Assembly (NCBI GenBank): GCA_016192455.1
Contig: JACPUC010000006.1
Span: 186,001-250,000, forward strand
Length of the DNA stretch: 64,000 nt
Origin: Candidatus Tectimicrobiota bacterium
GTDB taxonomy: Bacteria > JACPUC01
Direction: 5' to 3'
The notes beneath the pieces are model-generated. The model was not told the origin of the DNA, did no database searches, and saw nothing but the letters and a program-made list of their open reading frames with translations. Below are positions 53,295 to 61,761 of this stretch, one piece after another. Every line of letters starts with the position of its first letter. Within the stretch, counting starts at the first letter, position 1. A program made the translations under genes and the position numbers.

Positions 53295-55129
53295 TCCATG
53301 GCCTCGGGCCTGACAGCGCCATCCACGAGGATGAAGCGCTCGGCAAGGCGTACGACGCCCGCCTCATGCGCCGCCTCATGGGCTACCTGCGCCCCTACCG
53401 CGGCCTCGTCGTGCTGACGAGCCTGCTCCTCCTGGCCATCTCGCTGCTGCAGCTCGTCGGCCCCTACCTCACGAAGGTGGCCATCGACACCTACATCGTC
53501 TCGCAGGACTACGCCGGGGTGCGGAACATGGCCCTCCTCTACCTCGGCATCTGGTGCCTCCTGGCGGTCCTTCAGTACTTCCAGACCTACCTCATGCACC
53601 GCATGGGGCAACACGTCATCTACGACCTGCGGACGCAGGTCTTCCAGCACCTGCAGGGCCAGTCGCTGCGCTTCTTCGATCGCAACCCCGTCGGCCGCCT
53701 GATGACCCGCGTCGTCAATGACGTGGAGGTGCTCGATGAGATGTTCACCACAGGCGTGGTGACGTTCCTGGGCGACTGCTTCATCCTGGCCGGCATCACC
53801 GTCGCCATGATCTGGCTCGACTGGAAGCTGGCGTTGCTGACCCTCGCGCTGGTGCCGCTCCTCGTGCTCGTCAGCTCCATCTACCGCCGCAAGGCGCGCG
53901 AGGCCTACCGCCGCACCCGCCTCGCCCTGGCCCGGCTGAACGCTTACCTGCATGAGAACCTGGCGGGGATGCGCACCGTGCAAGCCTTCGTGCGCGAGCG
54001 CCGCAACCTGAAGACCTTCCACGGCATCAACCTGACCTACCGCGACCTCATGCTGCGGTCCATCTTCTACAATTCGCTCTTCTTCCCTGCCGTGGAGATT
54101 ATTGGAGCGCTGGCAACCGCCCTGGTCATCTGGTATGGTGGAGGGAGGGTGGTCCAGGGGCTGGTCGAACTTGGCGTTCTGGTGGCGTTCCTGCAGTACC
54201 TCGAGCGCTTCTTCCGCCCCATCCGCGATCTGGCGGAGAAGTACAATATCATGCAGTCGGCCATGGCCTCCTCGGAGCGCCTCTTCAAGATTCTCGACAC
54301 GCAGCCGGACCTCGAGAGCCCGGCGCACCCGGTCGCCGTCAGTCAGTGCCGCGGCGCGGTGCGTTTCGACCGGGTGTGGTTCGCCTACCGCAGCGGCGAG
54401 TGGGTGCTGCAAGACTTCACCCTGGAGATCGAGCCGGGTGAGCGCATCGCCCTCGTGGGGCCGACGGGGGCCGGCAAGTCGACCCTGACGAACCTCCTCT
54501 GCCGCTTCTACGACCCGCAGCGCGGGCGCGTCCTCATCGACGGCGTAGATGTGCGGGATTACGACCTGAAGGACCTGCGCCGGCGCATCGGTCTCGTCAT
54601 CCAGGATGTCTTCCTCTTCTCCGGCGACGTGGAGGCGAATATCCGCCTGGGCGACACGCGCATCGGTCTCGAGCGGGTACGGCAGGCGGCGCGGCGGGTC
54701 AACGCCCATCGTTTCATCGAGCAGCTTCCGCGCGGTTACCAGGAGCCGGTGGCGGAACGGGGCGCCACGTTCTCCGCGGGACAGCGGCAGCTCATCAGCT
54801 TCGCCCGCGTGCTCGCCATTGATCCGCAGATCCTCATCCTCGACGAGGCGACGTCGAGTGTGGACACGGAGACAGAGCACCTCATCCAGGAGAACCTGGA
54901 AGAGCTGCTGCGCGGGCGCACCTCGATCATCGTGGCGCACCGTCTCGCCACGGTGCAGCGCGTGGATCGCATCATCGTGCTGCGGGACGGCGCCGTCGTC
55001 GAGATGGGGTCGCACGCCGAGTTGCTGCGCCGCGGCGGCCTCTACGCCACCCTCTACTGGTACCAGTTCAAGGATCGCGCGGAGGACCTCGCGGACCTGG
55101 CGCCGTCCGGCGCCCAGGGGGCCTTGTGA
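53291..55129 (+). CDS. ABC exporter half-transporter, catalytic subunit
   Basis: A 612-residue partner of the upstream gene. Six membrane spans (LVVLTSLLLLAISLLQLVGPYL and others) precede an ATPase with GPTGAGKST, ILILDEATSSVD (catalytic Glu kept) and an altered signature FSAGQRQ. An intact Walker B with an odd signature pairs with the degenerate Walker B and normal signature of its partner, as in heterodimeric exporters. Located in the inner membrane. Its stop overlaps the GTG of the next frame, so the reductase downstream may be coupled. Confidence 0.9.
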   Translation: MIHGLGPDSAIHEDEALGKAYDARLMRRLMGYLRPYRGLVVLTSLLLLAISLLQLVGPYLTKVAIDTYIVSQDYAGVRNMALLYLGIWCLLAVLQYFQTYLMHRMGQHVIYDLRTQVFQHLQGQSLRFFDRNPVGRLMTRVVNDVEVLDEMFTTGVVTFLGDCFILAGITVAMIWLDWKLALLTLALVPLLVLVSSIYRRKAREAYRRTRLALARLNAYLHENLAGMRTVQAFVRERRNLKTFHGINLTYRDLMLRSIFYNSLFFPAVEIIGALATALVIWYGGGRVVQGLVELGVLVAFLQYLERFFRPIRDLAEKYNIMQSAMASSERLFKILDTQPDLESPAHPVAVSQCRGAVRFDRVWFAYRSGEWVLQDFTLEIEPGERIALVGPTGAGKSTLTNLLCRFYDPQRGRVLIDGVDVRDYDLKDLRRRIGLVIQDVFLFSGDVEANIRLGDTRIGLERVRQAARRVNAHRFIEQLPRGYQEPVAERGATFSAGQRQLISFARVLAIDPQILILDEATSSVDTETEHLIQENLEELLRGRTSIIVAHRLATVQRVDRIIVLRDGAVVEMGSHAELLRRGGLYATLYWYQFKDRAEDLADLAPSGAQGAL

Positions 55130-55188
55130 GGCCGTTCCGCGGCAACGGCGGCAGCGGCGCGGTCGGCTCCGCCGTGAGAGCAAGCAGG

Positions 55189-55824
55189 ATGACGGAGCAG
55201 GATCGGCATGCGGCGCTCTGGGACTGCATCGTCGGGCGGCGCTCGGTGCGGCGGATGCAGGAACGGAATGTGTCGCGGGGGGATCTCGAGGCCCTCGTCG
55301 AGGCGGCGGCCTGGTCGCCCTCGCCCCATAAGGCGCAGCCGTGGCGGTTCGCCCTGGTAGACGAGCGGCGGCGCCTGCAGCGGCTGGCCGGGGAGATGGC
55401 GGCGGCCTTCCGCGCCGATCTCGAACGGGACGCCGTCGAACCCGCCACCATCGAGCGCCTCTGCGGGGAATCGGTGGAGCGCTTCGGCAGCGCCCCGGCC
55501 ATGCTCGTCCCCTGCCTTACCATGGAGGAGATGCGCCGCTACCCGGATGCGCGCCGCCGCCGGGCGGAGGAGGAGATGGCGATCATGAGCGCCGGCGCGG
55601 CCCTGCAGAACCTGATGCTGCGGGCGCATGCCCTCGGCCTCGCCACTTGCTGGTACTCGGCGCCGCTCTTCTGCCAGGAGGTCGTGAGGCGGGCGCTCGA
55701 CCTCCCCGCCGGTTGGCAGCCGCTTGCCATCGTCATCGTGGGGTATGCGGCGGTGTCGCCGCCCCTGCCGCCGCGCCGGGAGTTTCAGTCGCTCCTGCGC
55801 TATGCCGAGGCGGCGAACGCCTAG
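55189..55824 (+). CDS. stand-alone FbiB-type FMN reductase (dehydro-F420 reductase)
   Basis: A 211-residue nitroreductase-fold protein. In actinobacterial FbiB, a C-terminal domain of this type reduces dehydro-F420-0 to F420-0; here it is separate from the CofE ligase. Seen: CIVGRRSVRRMQERNVSRGDLE, WSPSPHKAQPWRFALVDE, RYPDARRRRAEEEMAIMSAGAALQNLMLRAHALGLATCWYS and LPAGWQPLAIVIVGY, which follow FbiB well. The location directly before cofD supports the role. ATG 55189 gives the family length; a GTG at 55126 overlaps the exporter stop and is an alternative. Confidence 0.8.
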   Translation: MTEQDRHAALWDCIVGRRSVRRMQERNVSRGDLEALVEAAAWSPSPHKAQPWRFALVDERRRLQRLAGEMAAAFRADLERDAVEPATIERLCGESVERFGSAPAMLVPCLTMEEMRRYPDARRRRAEEEMAIMSAGAALQNLMLRAHALGLATCWYSAPLFCQEVVRRALDLPAGWQPLAIVIVGYAAVSPPLPPRREFQSLLRYAEAANA

Positions 55825-55887
55825 CGGCGCTGCCGACAGCAGCCGCCGCGGGGAGCGCGGACGTTCGCGGCGGCGGGTTGAGGCTTC

Positions 55888-56838
55888 ATGATCGTCGCAC
55901 TGGCTGGAGGCGTTGGCGGCTCGAAGCTCGTCCTCGGTCTGGCGCGGGTGCTGCCGCCGGGCGACCTGACGGTGATCGTGAACACGGGCGACGACGAGGA
56001 CTTCTATGGCCTGCGGGTCTGCCCCGATCTCGATACCGTCCTCTACACCCTGGGAAGTCTCGTCGATCCAGAGCAGGGGTGGGGGCTGGCCGAGGAACGT
56101 TTCGATACCCTGGAGATGCTGCAACGCTACGGCGCCGCGACCTGGTTCCGCCTCGGCAACAAGGACCTGGCGACGCATCTGTTGCGCAGCCTCTGGCTGC
56201 GGGAGGGCCTGCGGCTCACGGAGGTGACGGGCAGGTTCGCCGCCGCCCTGGGGGTGGCGACGCGCATCCTTCCCATGGCTGACGCGCCCGTCGCCACGCG
56301 CCTCATGATTGCGGCGGACGACGGGGCGGGCGAGCGCGAGCTGGCGTTCCAGGAGTACTTCGTGCAGCGGCGCTGGCGCGACCGCGTCGTCGCCGTCCGC
56401 TTTGCGGGCATTGAGCAGACCGCCATCAGCCGCGAAGCGCTCGAGGCGATTGCCGCAGCCAAGGCGATCATCTTCTGCCCCTCGAATCCGGTGGTGAGCA
56501 TCGAGCCAATCCTGAGCGTCCCGGGGATGCGGCAGGCGATTCGCTCCGCGCGCTGCCCACGGGTGGCCCTCAGCCCGATCATCGGCGGCGAGGCGGTGAG
56601 CGGGCCGGCGGCGCGGCTCATGGCAGACCTCGGGAGAGAGCCGACCGCCGTGGGGGTGGCGAGGCTCTATGCGGACGTTCTGAGCCACTTCATCCTCGAC
56701 ACGCGGGATGCCGCCCAGCGCCCCGCGGTGGAGAAGCTGGGGCTTCAGGCGGGCGTCCTCAACACCCTGATGAGCAGCCAGGAGGAGAAGGAAACCCTGG
56801 CGCGCGCTCTCCTGAGGCGGATCGGCGTCGAGAGGTAG
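55888..56838 (+). CDS. cofD: 2-phospho-lactate/PEP transferase CofD (FbiA)
   Basis: A 316-residue enzyme that transfers the lactyl or enolpyruvyl phosphate from the GDP/PP-guanosine donor onto FO, making (dehydro-)F420-0. IVALAGGVGGSKLVLGLARVL, VNTGDDEDFYGLRVCPDLDTVLYTLG, RLGNKDLATHLLR, FCPSNPVVSIEPIL and SPIIGGEAVSGPA are family hallmarks. It lies between the FbiB-type reductase and cofE. Confidence 0.94.
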   Translation: MIVALAGGVGGSKLVLGLARVLPPGDLTVIVNTGDDEDFYGLRVCPDLDTVLYTLGSLVDPEQGWGLAEERFDTLEMLQRYGAATWFRLGNKDLATHLLRSLWLREGLRLTEVTGRFAAALGVATRILPMADAPVATRLMIAADDGAGERELAFQEYFVQRRWRDRVVAVRFAGIEQTAISREALEAIAAAKAIIFCPSNPVVSIEPILSVPGMRQAIRSARCPRVALSPIIGGEAVSGPAARLMADLGREPTAVGVARLYADVLSHFILDTRDAAQRPAVEKLGLQAGVLNTLMSSQEEKETLARALLRRIGVER

Positions 56839-56843
56839 CAGGC

Positions 56844-57626
56844 GTGGCGGAGGCGAGCGGCTCCCTGCGGATCATCCCCGTGCGCGGCATTCCCCTGGTG
56901 CGGGAGGGGGACGACCTTGCCCCGCTCATCCTGGCGGCCCTCGAGCGGCAGGGCACGCCGCTCAGCAACGGCGCCGTGCTGGTGGTGGCGCAGAAGATCG
57001 TCAGCAAGGCCGAGGGGCGGCGCGTGGCGCTGACGGCGGTGACGCCCGGGGCGCGCGCGCTGACCCTGGCGGCGGAGACGCACAAGGACTCGCGCTTCGT
57101 GCAGGTGGTCCTCGACGAGTCGAGCGAGGTCGTCAGGACGGGGCACGACGTCCTCATCGTGGAAAGCCGGCAGGGATTCATCTGCGCCAACGCCGGCGTG
57201 GATCACACCAACGCCGGGGCCAGCGAGGAGGACCTCACCCTCCTGCCGCGCGATGCCGACGCCTCGGCGGCGGCGCTGCGGGCGCGCCTGCGAGAGCTGC
57301 GCGGCGTCGAGGCGGCGGTTATCATCAGCGACACCCATGGGCGGGCGTTTCGTCTCGGCGCCGTCGGGGTGGCGATCGGGGTGGCGGGGATGGCTGCGTT
57401 GCGCGACCTGCGGGGTCAGAAGGACCTCTTCGGGCACACGTTCCGGGTCACCACCGTTGCCGTCGCCGACGAGCTGGCGTCGGCCGCCACTCTTGTCATG
57501 GGGGAGGCGGCGGAGGGGGTGCCTGCGGCGCTCATCGAGGGGCTCGCGGTCGCCGGCGATGCGTCCGGGCAGGAGAGCGGGGCCCGAGCCCTCCTGCGCC
57601 CGCGTGAGCTGGACCTCTTTCGATGA
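56844..57626 (+). CDS. cofE: coenzyme F420-0:L-glutamate ligase CofE
   Basis: A 260-residue GTP-dependent ligase that adds gamma-linked glutamates to F420-0. IIPVRGIPLVREGDDLAPLIL, VLVVAQKIVSKAEGRRVAL, NAGVDHTNAG and ISDTHGRAFRLGAVGVAIGVAGM match CofE. The FbiB C-terminal domain is absent and replaced by the separate reductase gene upstream. GTG 56844 lies 5 bp after the cofD stop. Confidence 0.93.
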   Translation: MAEASGSLRIIPVRGIPLVREGDDLAPLILAALERQGTPLSNGAVLVVAQKIVSKAEGRRVALTAVTPGARALTLAAETHKDSRFVQVVLDESSEVVRTGHDVLIVESRQGFICANAGVDHTNAGASEEDLTLLPRDADASAAALRARLRELRGVEAAVIISDTHGRAFRLGAVGVAIGVAGMAALRDLRGQKDLFGHTFRVTTVAVADELASAATLVMGEAAEGVPAALIEGLAVAGDASGQESGARALLRPRELDLFR

Positions 57627-57774
57627 GCGGCGGCACGCGCGCCGGGGCGTCGGCCGCGCGGGGTAGCTGTCGGCCGGGGAGTTCCTTGCGCGGCGCAGGT
57701 CGGGGGCCGAGTGCCGCGCGGCGGCCGCGGCGGTTGCCGCGCGACCTGCCGCACAACTGGAGGGCTGGAGCCGC

Positions 57775-58428
57775 ATGAGCGTTGCTCTGCTCGGCTTGCC
57801 ACAGACGGAGCCAGGGTGCCTTGTCCCGACCTGGGGGGTCCTTCCCGTGGGCGCCCTGCGGTCGGGAAAGAGCCGGCTGGCGTCGGTGCTGTCGCCGGCG
57901 GAGCGCGAGACGTTCATCCTGGAGACTCTGGAGCGCACCCTCGGGCTCCTCGGGACGGCGCCGTCGCTCGAAGCAGTCGTCGTCGTCAGCCCCGACGAGG
58001 CGGTGCGGGCGCTGGCGGCACGTCGGGGCGCGGCCGTCCTGCGGGATGTGCGCGAGGACTTGAACGCGGCGCTCGAGGAGGCCACGCTGTGGGCCCAGGC
58101 GGAGGACGCCGAGCGCCTCCTGATCCTGGCCGCTGATCTGCCGTTGCTGGGGAGCGGCGACCTCGAGGCGCTGCTCGGCCTAGAGAGCGGGCCGAGTGTC
58201 TGCATCGCTCCGTGCAAGGATGAGAGCGGCACGAATGCGCTGGCCGTGCGACCGCCGGGCCTGCTGCGCTATCGGTTTGGGCCGCAGAGCTTTGCGGCGC
58301 ACTGTCGCGCCGCCCACGCGGCGGGCGCCCATCTGCGCGTCGTGCGGTCGCGGTCGCTCAGCTTCGACATCGATACGCCGCGTGACTATTCCCTCCTGCG
58401 CCAGTGGCGTGAGAAAGCAGTGCGGTGA
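57775..58428 (+). CDS. cofC: 2-phospho-lactate/PEP guanylyltransferase CofC (FbiD)
   Basis: A 217-residue nucleotidyltransferase that makes the guanylated lactyl or enolpyruvyl donor used by CofD. LPVGALRSGKSRLASVLSPAER, VVVVSPDEAV, ILAADLPLLGSGDLEALL, CIAPCKDESGTNALAV and FDIDTPRDYSLL match the family. The substrate (2-phospholactate, PEP or 3-phosphoglycerate) is not decidable from sequence; the nearby dehydro-F420 reductase favours the PEP route. Its stop overlaps the cofG start. Confidence 0.9.
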   Translation: MSVALLGLPQTEPGCLVPTWGVLPVGALRSGKSRLASVLSPAERETFILETLERTLGLLGTAPSLEAVVVVSPDEAVRALAARRGAAVLRDVREDLNAALEEATLWAQAEDAERLLILAADLPLLGSGDLEALLGLESGPSVCIAPCKDESGTNALAVRPPGLLRYRFGPQSFAAHCRAAHAAGAHLRVVRSRSLSFDIDTPRDYSLLRQWREKAVR

Positions 58429-59570
58429 GGATGCTGCGGACACCTCACTCAGAAGCGGCCTCGTTAGCCAGTGAGCTCCGCGCCATGCCTGGCGCTGCGG
58501 CGGAGCTGCGGGCGTGCGGCGAGGCGGCGCCCGGGTCGCGGCTCAATGAGGGGCGGCGCTCGGCCCGGATGGTCACCTACGTCTGCAACGCCACCGTGCC
58601 GCTCACCACAGCGTGCGTCATGCGCTGCAGGTACTGCGGCTACTACGAGGATGACGCGCCCCTGTTGACGCCGGCGCAGGTGCATCGCCTCCTTGATGCC
58701 GCCGAGGCGAACGGCGCGACCGAGGTCCTCATCCTCTCCGGCGACCTGCCGGAGACCTTCCCGCAAATCCGGCGGCAGCTCCAGGATCTCGGCTACGCGA
58801 GCTTCGTGGAGTACGTCCTGCAGGTCTGCGCCTGGTGCCTGGAGCGCAACCTCCTGCCGCATACGAACATCGGCTACGTCACCTATGGCGAGCTGGAGCG
58901 GCTGCGGCAGGTGAACGGCTCGATGGGCATCATGCTGGAGACCACCGACCGGCAGCTCGCGCAGCGCGTGCAGCCGAAGAAGAGCATCACGGGACGGCTG
59001 GAGGTGATCAGGAACGCCGGCAGGCTGCGCATCCCGTTCACCTCCGGCATCCTCATGGGCATGGGCGAGGAGCAGACCAGCCGCCTCGCCTCGCTGGAAG
59101 CGATCATCCGCCTGCACGAGGAGTACCACCACATCCAGGAGGTGATCCTGCAGAACTTCGTGCCCAACAGTCGCTCGGCATTGCGCCTGGCGTCTCCGCT
59201 CACCTTTGAGGAGTATGCCGAGCTGATCGCCTTTGTCCGCCAGCGGTCGGATATCGAGGTGCAGATTCCACCCAACCTGGCGCGTGACTACCCGCACCTG
59301 GTGGAATGCGGTGCCACGGACCTCGGTGGCGTGTCGGCCGACATCGATTACGTCAACTTCGAGAACCCATGGGACGAGCCGGCGATGCTCAGCCGGCTGC
59401 GTGCCGCCGGCTGCACCATCCGCCTGCGCCTGGCGGTCTATGCCAAATACGTTTGGCTGGGGTGGTGCGCGCCACGGGTTGCGAACGTCGTGGAAAGGTA
59501 CAGCCGTGAAGATGCCTATCGCTACTATACTCGATCGGGCCGCGCGGGGAGCGACACTCAGCGAGGCTGA
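58425..59570 (+). CDS. cofG: FO synthase subunit 1 CofG (radical SAM)
   Basis: A 381-residue radical-SAM enzyme that, with CofH, builds FO (7,8-didemethyl-8-hydroxy-5-deazariboflavin). The 4Fe-4S motif CVMRCRYCGYYED is near residue 65. GATEVLILSGDLPE, PHTNIGYVTYGELERLR, GIMLETTDRQL and ADIDYVNFENPW follow the family. The last 65 bp overlap cofH in another frame. ATG two codons in (58431) is a possible start. Confidence 0.92.
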   Translation: MRMLRTPHSEAASLASELRAMPGAAAELRACGEAAPGSRLNEGRRSARMVTYVCNATVPLTTACVMRCRYCGYYEDDAPLLTPAQVHRLLDAAEANGATEVLILSGDLPETFPQIRRQLQDLGYASFVEYVLQVCAWCLERNLLPHTNIGYVTYGELERLRQVNGSMGIMLETTDRQLAQRVQPKKSITGRLEVIRNAGRLRIPFTSGILMGMGEEQTSRLASLEAIIRLHEEYHHIQEVILQNFVPNSRSALRLASPLTFEEYAELIAFVRQRSDIEVQIPPNLARDYPHLVECGATDLGGVSADIDYVNFENPWDEPAMLSRLRAAGCTIRLRLAVYAKYVWLGWCAPRVANVVERYSREDAYRYYTRSGRAGSDTQRG

Positions 59571-60630
59571 AGCCCTGGCGCTCTTCGCCCTTGACGATGC
59601 CGCGGCGCTGCGCGATCTCTACGCCGTGGCCGACCAGCGGCGCGCCGCCCTGGCCGGGGATGAGGTTACCTACGTGCGCAATCGGAACCTCAACTTCACG
59701 AATGTCTGCATCACGAACTGCACCTTCTGCGGCTTCAAACGCAACAAGCAGGACGCGGATTCCTACACCCTTGACACGGAACAAATGTTGCGCAAGATTG
59801 AGGAGGCCCTGAGCGAGGAGATCACCGAGGTCTGCATCCAGGGGGGGCTGAACCCGGAGCTGAAGCTCGACTACTACTGCGCCCTGGTGCGCGAGGTGAA
59901 GGCACACTACCCCGACATCCATGTGCACGCTTTCTCGCCGCAGGAAATCCAGTTCCTCATTGACAACAATGAGGTGAGCCTCACCTACGTGCTCTCTTCC
60001 CTGAAGGAGGCGGGGGTCGATTCGCTGCCAGGGACGGCGGCGGAAATCCTGCGCGATGCCATGCGCTTGCGCATCTCACCCCGGCGGCTGATGACGGCGC
60101 AATGGGTGGAGATCATCACCACGGCGCACCGCGTCGGCTTGCCGACGACCTCGACGATGATGTACGGCCACCTGGAGAGCGCCGAGGACATCGTCGAGCA
60201 CTACCGCGTGCTGCGGCACATCCAGCTCGACACCGGAGGCATCACGGAGTTCGTGCCGATGGCCTTCGTCCCCTTCACCACCCACCTGGGACGCAAGCAC
60301 GAGATTCGCAGCGTCTCGTCGCAGACGTTGACCTTCAAGGTCTACGCCATTGCGCGCCTGTACTTCCAGGAGCTGATGGTGAATCTGCAGACGAGCTGGG
60401 TGAAGCTGGGCTTGGAGTGCGCCGTAGAGAGCGTGCGGGTCGGCGTGAATGACCTCGGCGGCACCCTGTTGGAGGAGAATATCACGCGACTTGCCGGTGG
60501 GCAGCATGGCCAGCGCCTCGACCTCGACAAGGCGCGCGCCCTGCTCGCGCCAACGGGTCGGCCCCTCGTGCAGCGGGATACGCTGTATCGGCGAGTGCCC
60601 GCGAACCAGTCGGCGATGTCGGTTGGGTGA
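59506..60630 (+). CDS. cofH: FO synthase subunit 2 CofH (radical SAM)
   Basis: A 374-residue radical-SAM enzyme that activates tyrosine in FO formation. The cluster motif is CITNCTFCGFKRN. EVCIQGGLNPELKLDYY, HVHAFSPQEIQFL, GVDSLPGTAAEILRDAMR, TTSTMMYGHLES and GGITEFVPMAFVPF are CofH signatures; they also separate it from MqnC/MqnE menaquinone enzymes. GTG 59506 lies 8 bp after GAAAGG, within cofG; ATG 59512 is an alternative. A long in-frame extension upstream is the cofG gene in another frame. Confidence 0.92.
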   Translation: MKMPIATILDRAARGATLSEAEALALFALDDAAALRDLYAVADQRRAALAGDEVTYVRNRNLNFTNVCITNCTFCGFKRNKQDADSYTLDTEQMLRKIEEALSEEITEVCIQGGLNPELKLDYYCALVREVKAHYPDIHVHAFSPQEIQFLIDNNEVSLTYVLSSLKEAGVDSLPGTAAEILRDAMRLRISPRRLMTAQWVEIITTAHRVGLPTTSTMMYGHLESAEDIVEHYRVLRHIQLDTGGITEFVPMAFVPFTTHLGRKHEIRSVSSQTLTFKVYAIARLYFQELMVNLQTSWVKLGLECAVESVRVGVNDLGGTLLEENITRLAGGQHGQRLDLDKARALLAPTGRPLVQRDTLYRRVPANQSAMSVG

Positions 60631-60661
60631 GCATCAAACAAGGGCCCTCCCCACTCATTGA

Positions 60662-60693
60662 GAGGTTCTGCCGCTACCCCCAAAGGTTCTGCC
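60662..60693 (+). repeat. direct repeat AGGTTCTGCCG x2
   Basis: AGGTTCTGCCG at 60662-60672 and again at 60683-60693, with ten bases between, in the 92-bp gap before the CBS-ACT gene. Could be a regulator site; nothing else supports that. Confidence 0.4.
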
Positions 60694-60722
60694 GGGAGCC
60701 TCGCTAGCGCAGGAGAAAGAGC

Positions 60723-61370
60723 ATGCTCGTCAAGGACTGGATGACTCGCGACCCCATTACCATCAACAGCTCCACCCTCCTCGTGGATGCCCAAAAGCTC
60801 ATGAAGGACAACGGCTTCCGTCGCCTGCCGGTGGTTGACAACGGCAAGCTCGTGGGCATCGTCACGCTGTCGGATATCCGCGAGGCGGCCCCCTCACAGG
60901 CCACCTCACTGAGTATCCACGAGCTCCACTACCTGCTCTCGAAGCTCAAGATCACCGAGGTCATGACCCGCACGCTTGTCACCATTGATGCGAACGCCGC
61001 GGTGGAAGATGCCGGTCTGCTGATGAACCGCAAAAAGATCGGCGCCTTGCCGGTCATGGAGCACGACCGGCTGGTGGGCATCATCACCATCACGGACATC
61101 ATCAAGGTGTTCGAAGAGGCGCTTGGCTACGGCACCCCTGGGGTGCGCTACACCATCGCCGCGGTGGATGTCGAGCCCGGCGCCGTCGGGCAGATCACGG
61201 CGATCGTCAAGCAGCAGAAGCGGAAAATCCTCAGCCTCTTGAGCATGCGGGCGCCCGGGACGAACCAACGGTCGCTCATCCTGCGCCTGGAGGGACGGGA
61301 TTCCGCTGAACTGCGCGAGGCATTCAAGGCTGGGGGATACACCATCTCCAACGTGCATGTCACCGAGTAG
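60723..61370 (+). CDS. CBS-CBS-ACT domain protein (AcuB-like)
   Basis: A 215-residue sensor-type protein. Two CBS domains (VKDWMTRDPITINSSTLL... RRLPVVDNGKLVGIVTLSDI and VMTRTLVTIDANAAVED... GALPVMEHDRLVGIITITDI) bind adenosine nucleotides in known relatives. An ACT-like C-terminus (RYTIAAVDVEPGAVGQITAIV... LILRLEG) follows. The arrangement matches AcuB of acetoin catabolism, but no acetoin genes lie nearby. The name is domain-based only. Confidence 0.85.
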   Translation: MLVKDWMTRDPITINSSTLLVDAQKLMKDNGFRRLPVVDNGKLVGIVTLSDIREAAPSQATSLSIHELHYLLSKLKITEVMTRTLVTIDANAAVEDAGLLMNRKKIGALPVMEHDRLVGIITITDIIKVFEEALGYGTPGVRYTIAAVDVEPGAVGQITAIVKQQKRKILSLLSMRAPGTNQRSLILRLEGRDSAELREAFKAGGYTISNVHVTE

Positions 61371-61761
61371 CAGGCCTGCCGCGCCGGCGTGGGCACGTGG
61401 GCGGAAGGGGTCGCCGCGCCCGCCAGCGCTGCCGGAAGTTGGAAATGTTCCACGTGGAACATCCTGCGGGGTCGGCGCGCCCGCTGGCGCTGTCGGCCCC
61501 TGCTGGCGATGAGGTTCGGGCTCTCCTCGTGCGTGCGCACGTCTCTGCTTGCTGCCCCGTTTCTCCGTTGATCGTTCTCCAACCTCCTGGGTTCGCGAAG
61601 TTGCTCCCTCATGGTTGGAATGCTGCCGGCTGGTGGCATGGGGGGCTCGACACGGCACGCCCGCCAAGACGGCCGCGGCCGCCTCCGTGGTGAGGCTCTG
61701 TCGGCCGTCGGTCAATCTCTGCCCACGCTCCCGCATGGAGGCGCGTGGGAGAGGATGTCGC
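61371..61761. other. 391-bp spacer holding a parS site
   Basis: No convincing gene; the open frames are out-of-frame or unconserved. Its notable content is the palindrome at 61446-61461. Confidence 0.5.
61446..61461. other. parS: parS centromere-like site
   Basis: TGTTCCACGTGGAACA is a perfect 16-bp palindrome, flanked by A and T to 18 bp. It equals the consensus parS bound by ParB/Spo0J and is normally found near the origin. It lies outside genes. No parA/parB gene is visible in the window. Confidence 0.82.

Noticed and set aside
59233-59505. Longer N-terminus of cofH
   Set aside because: It is the cofG coding region in another frame.
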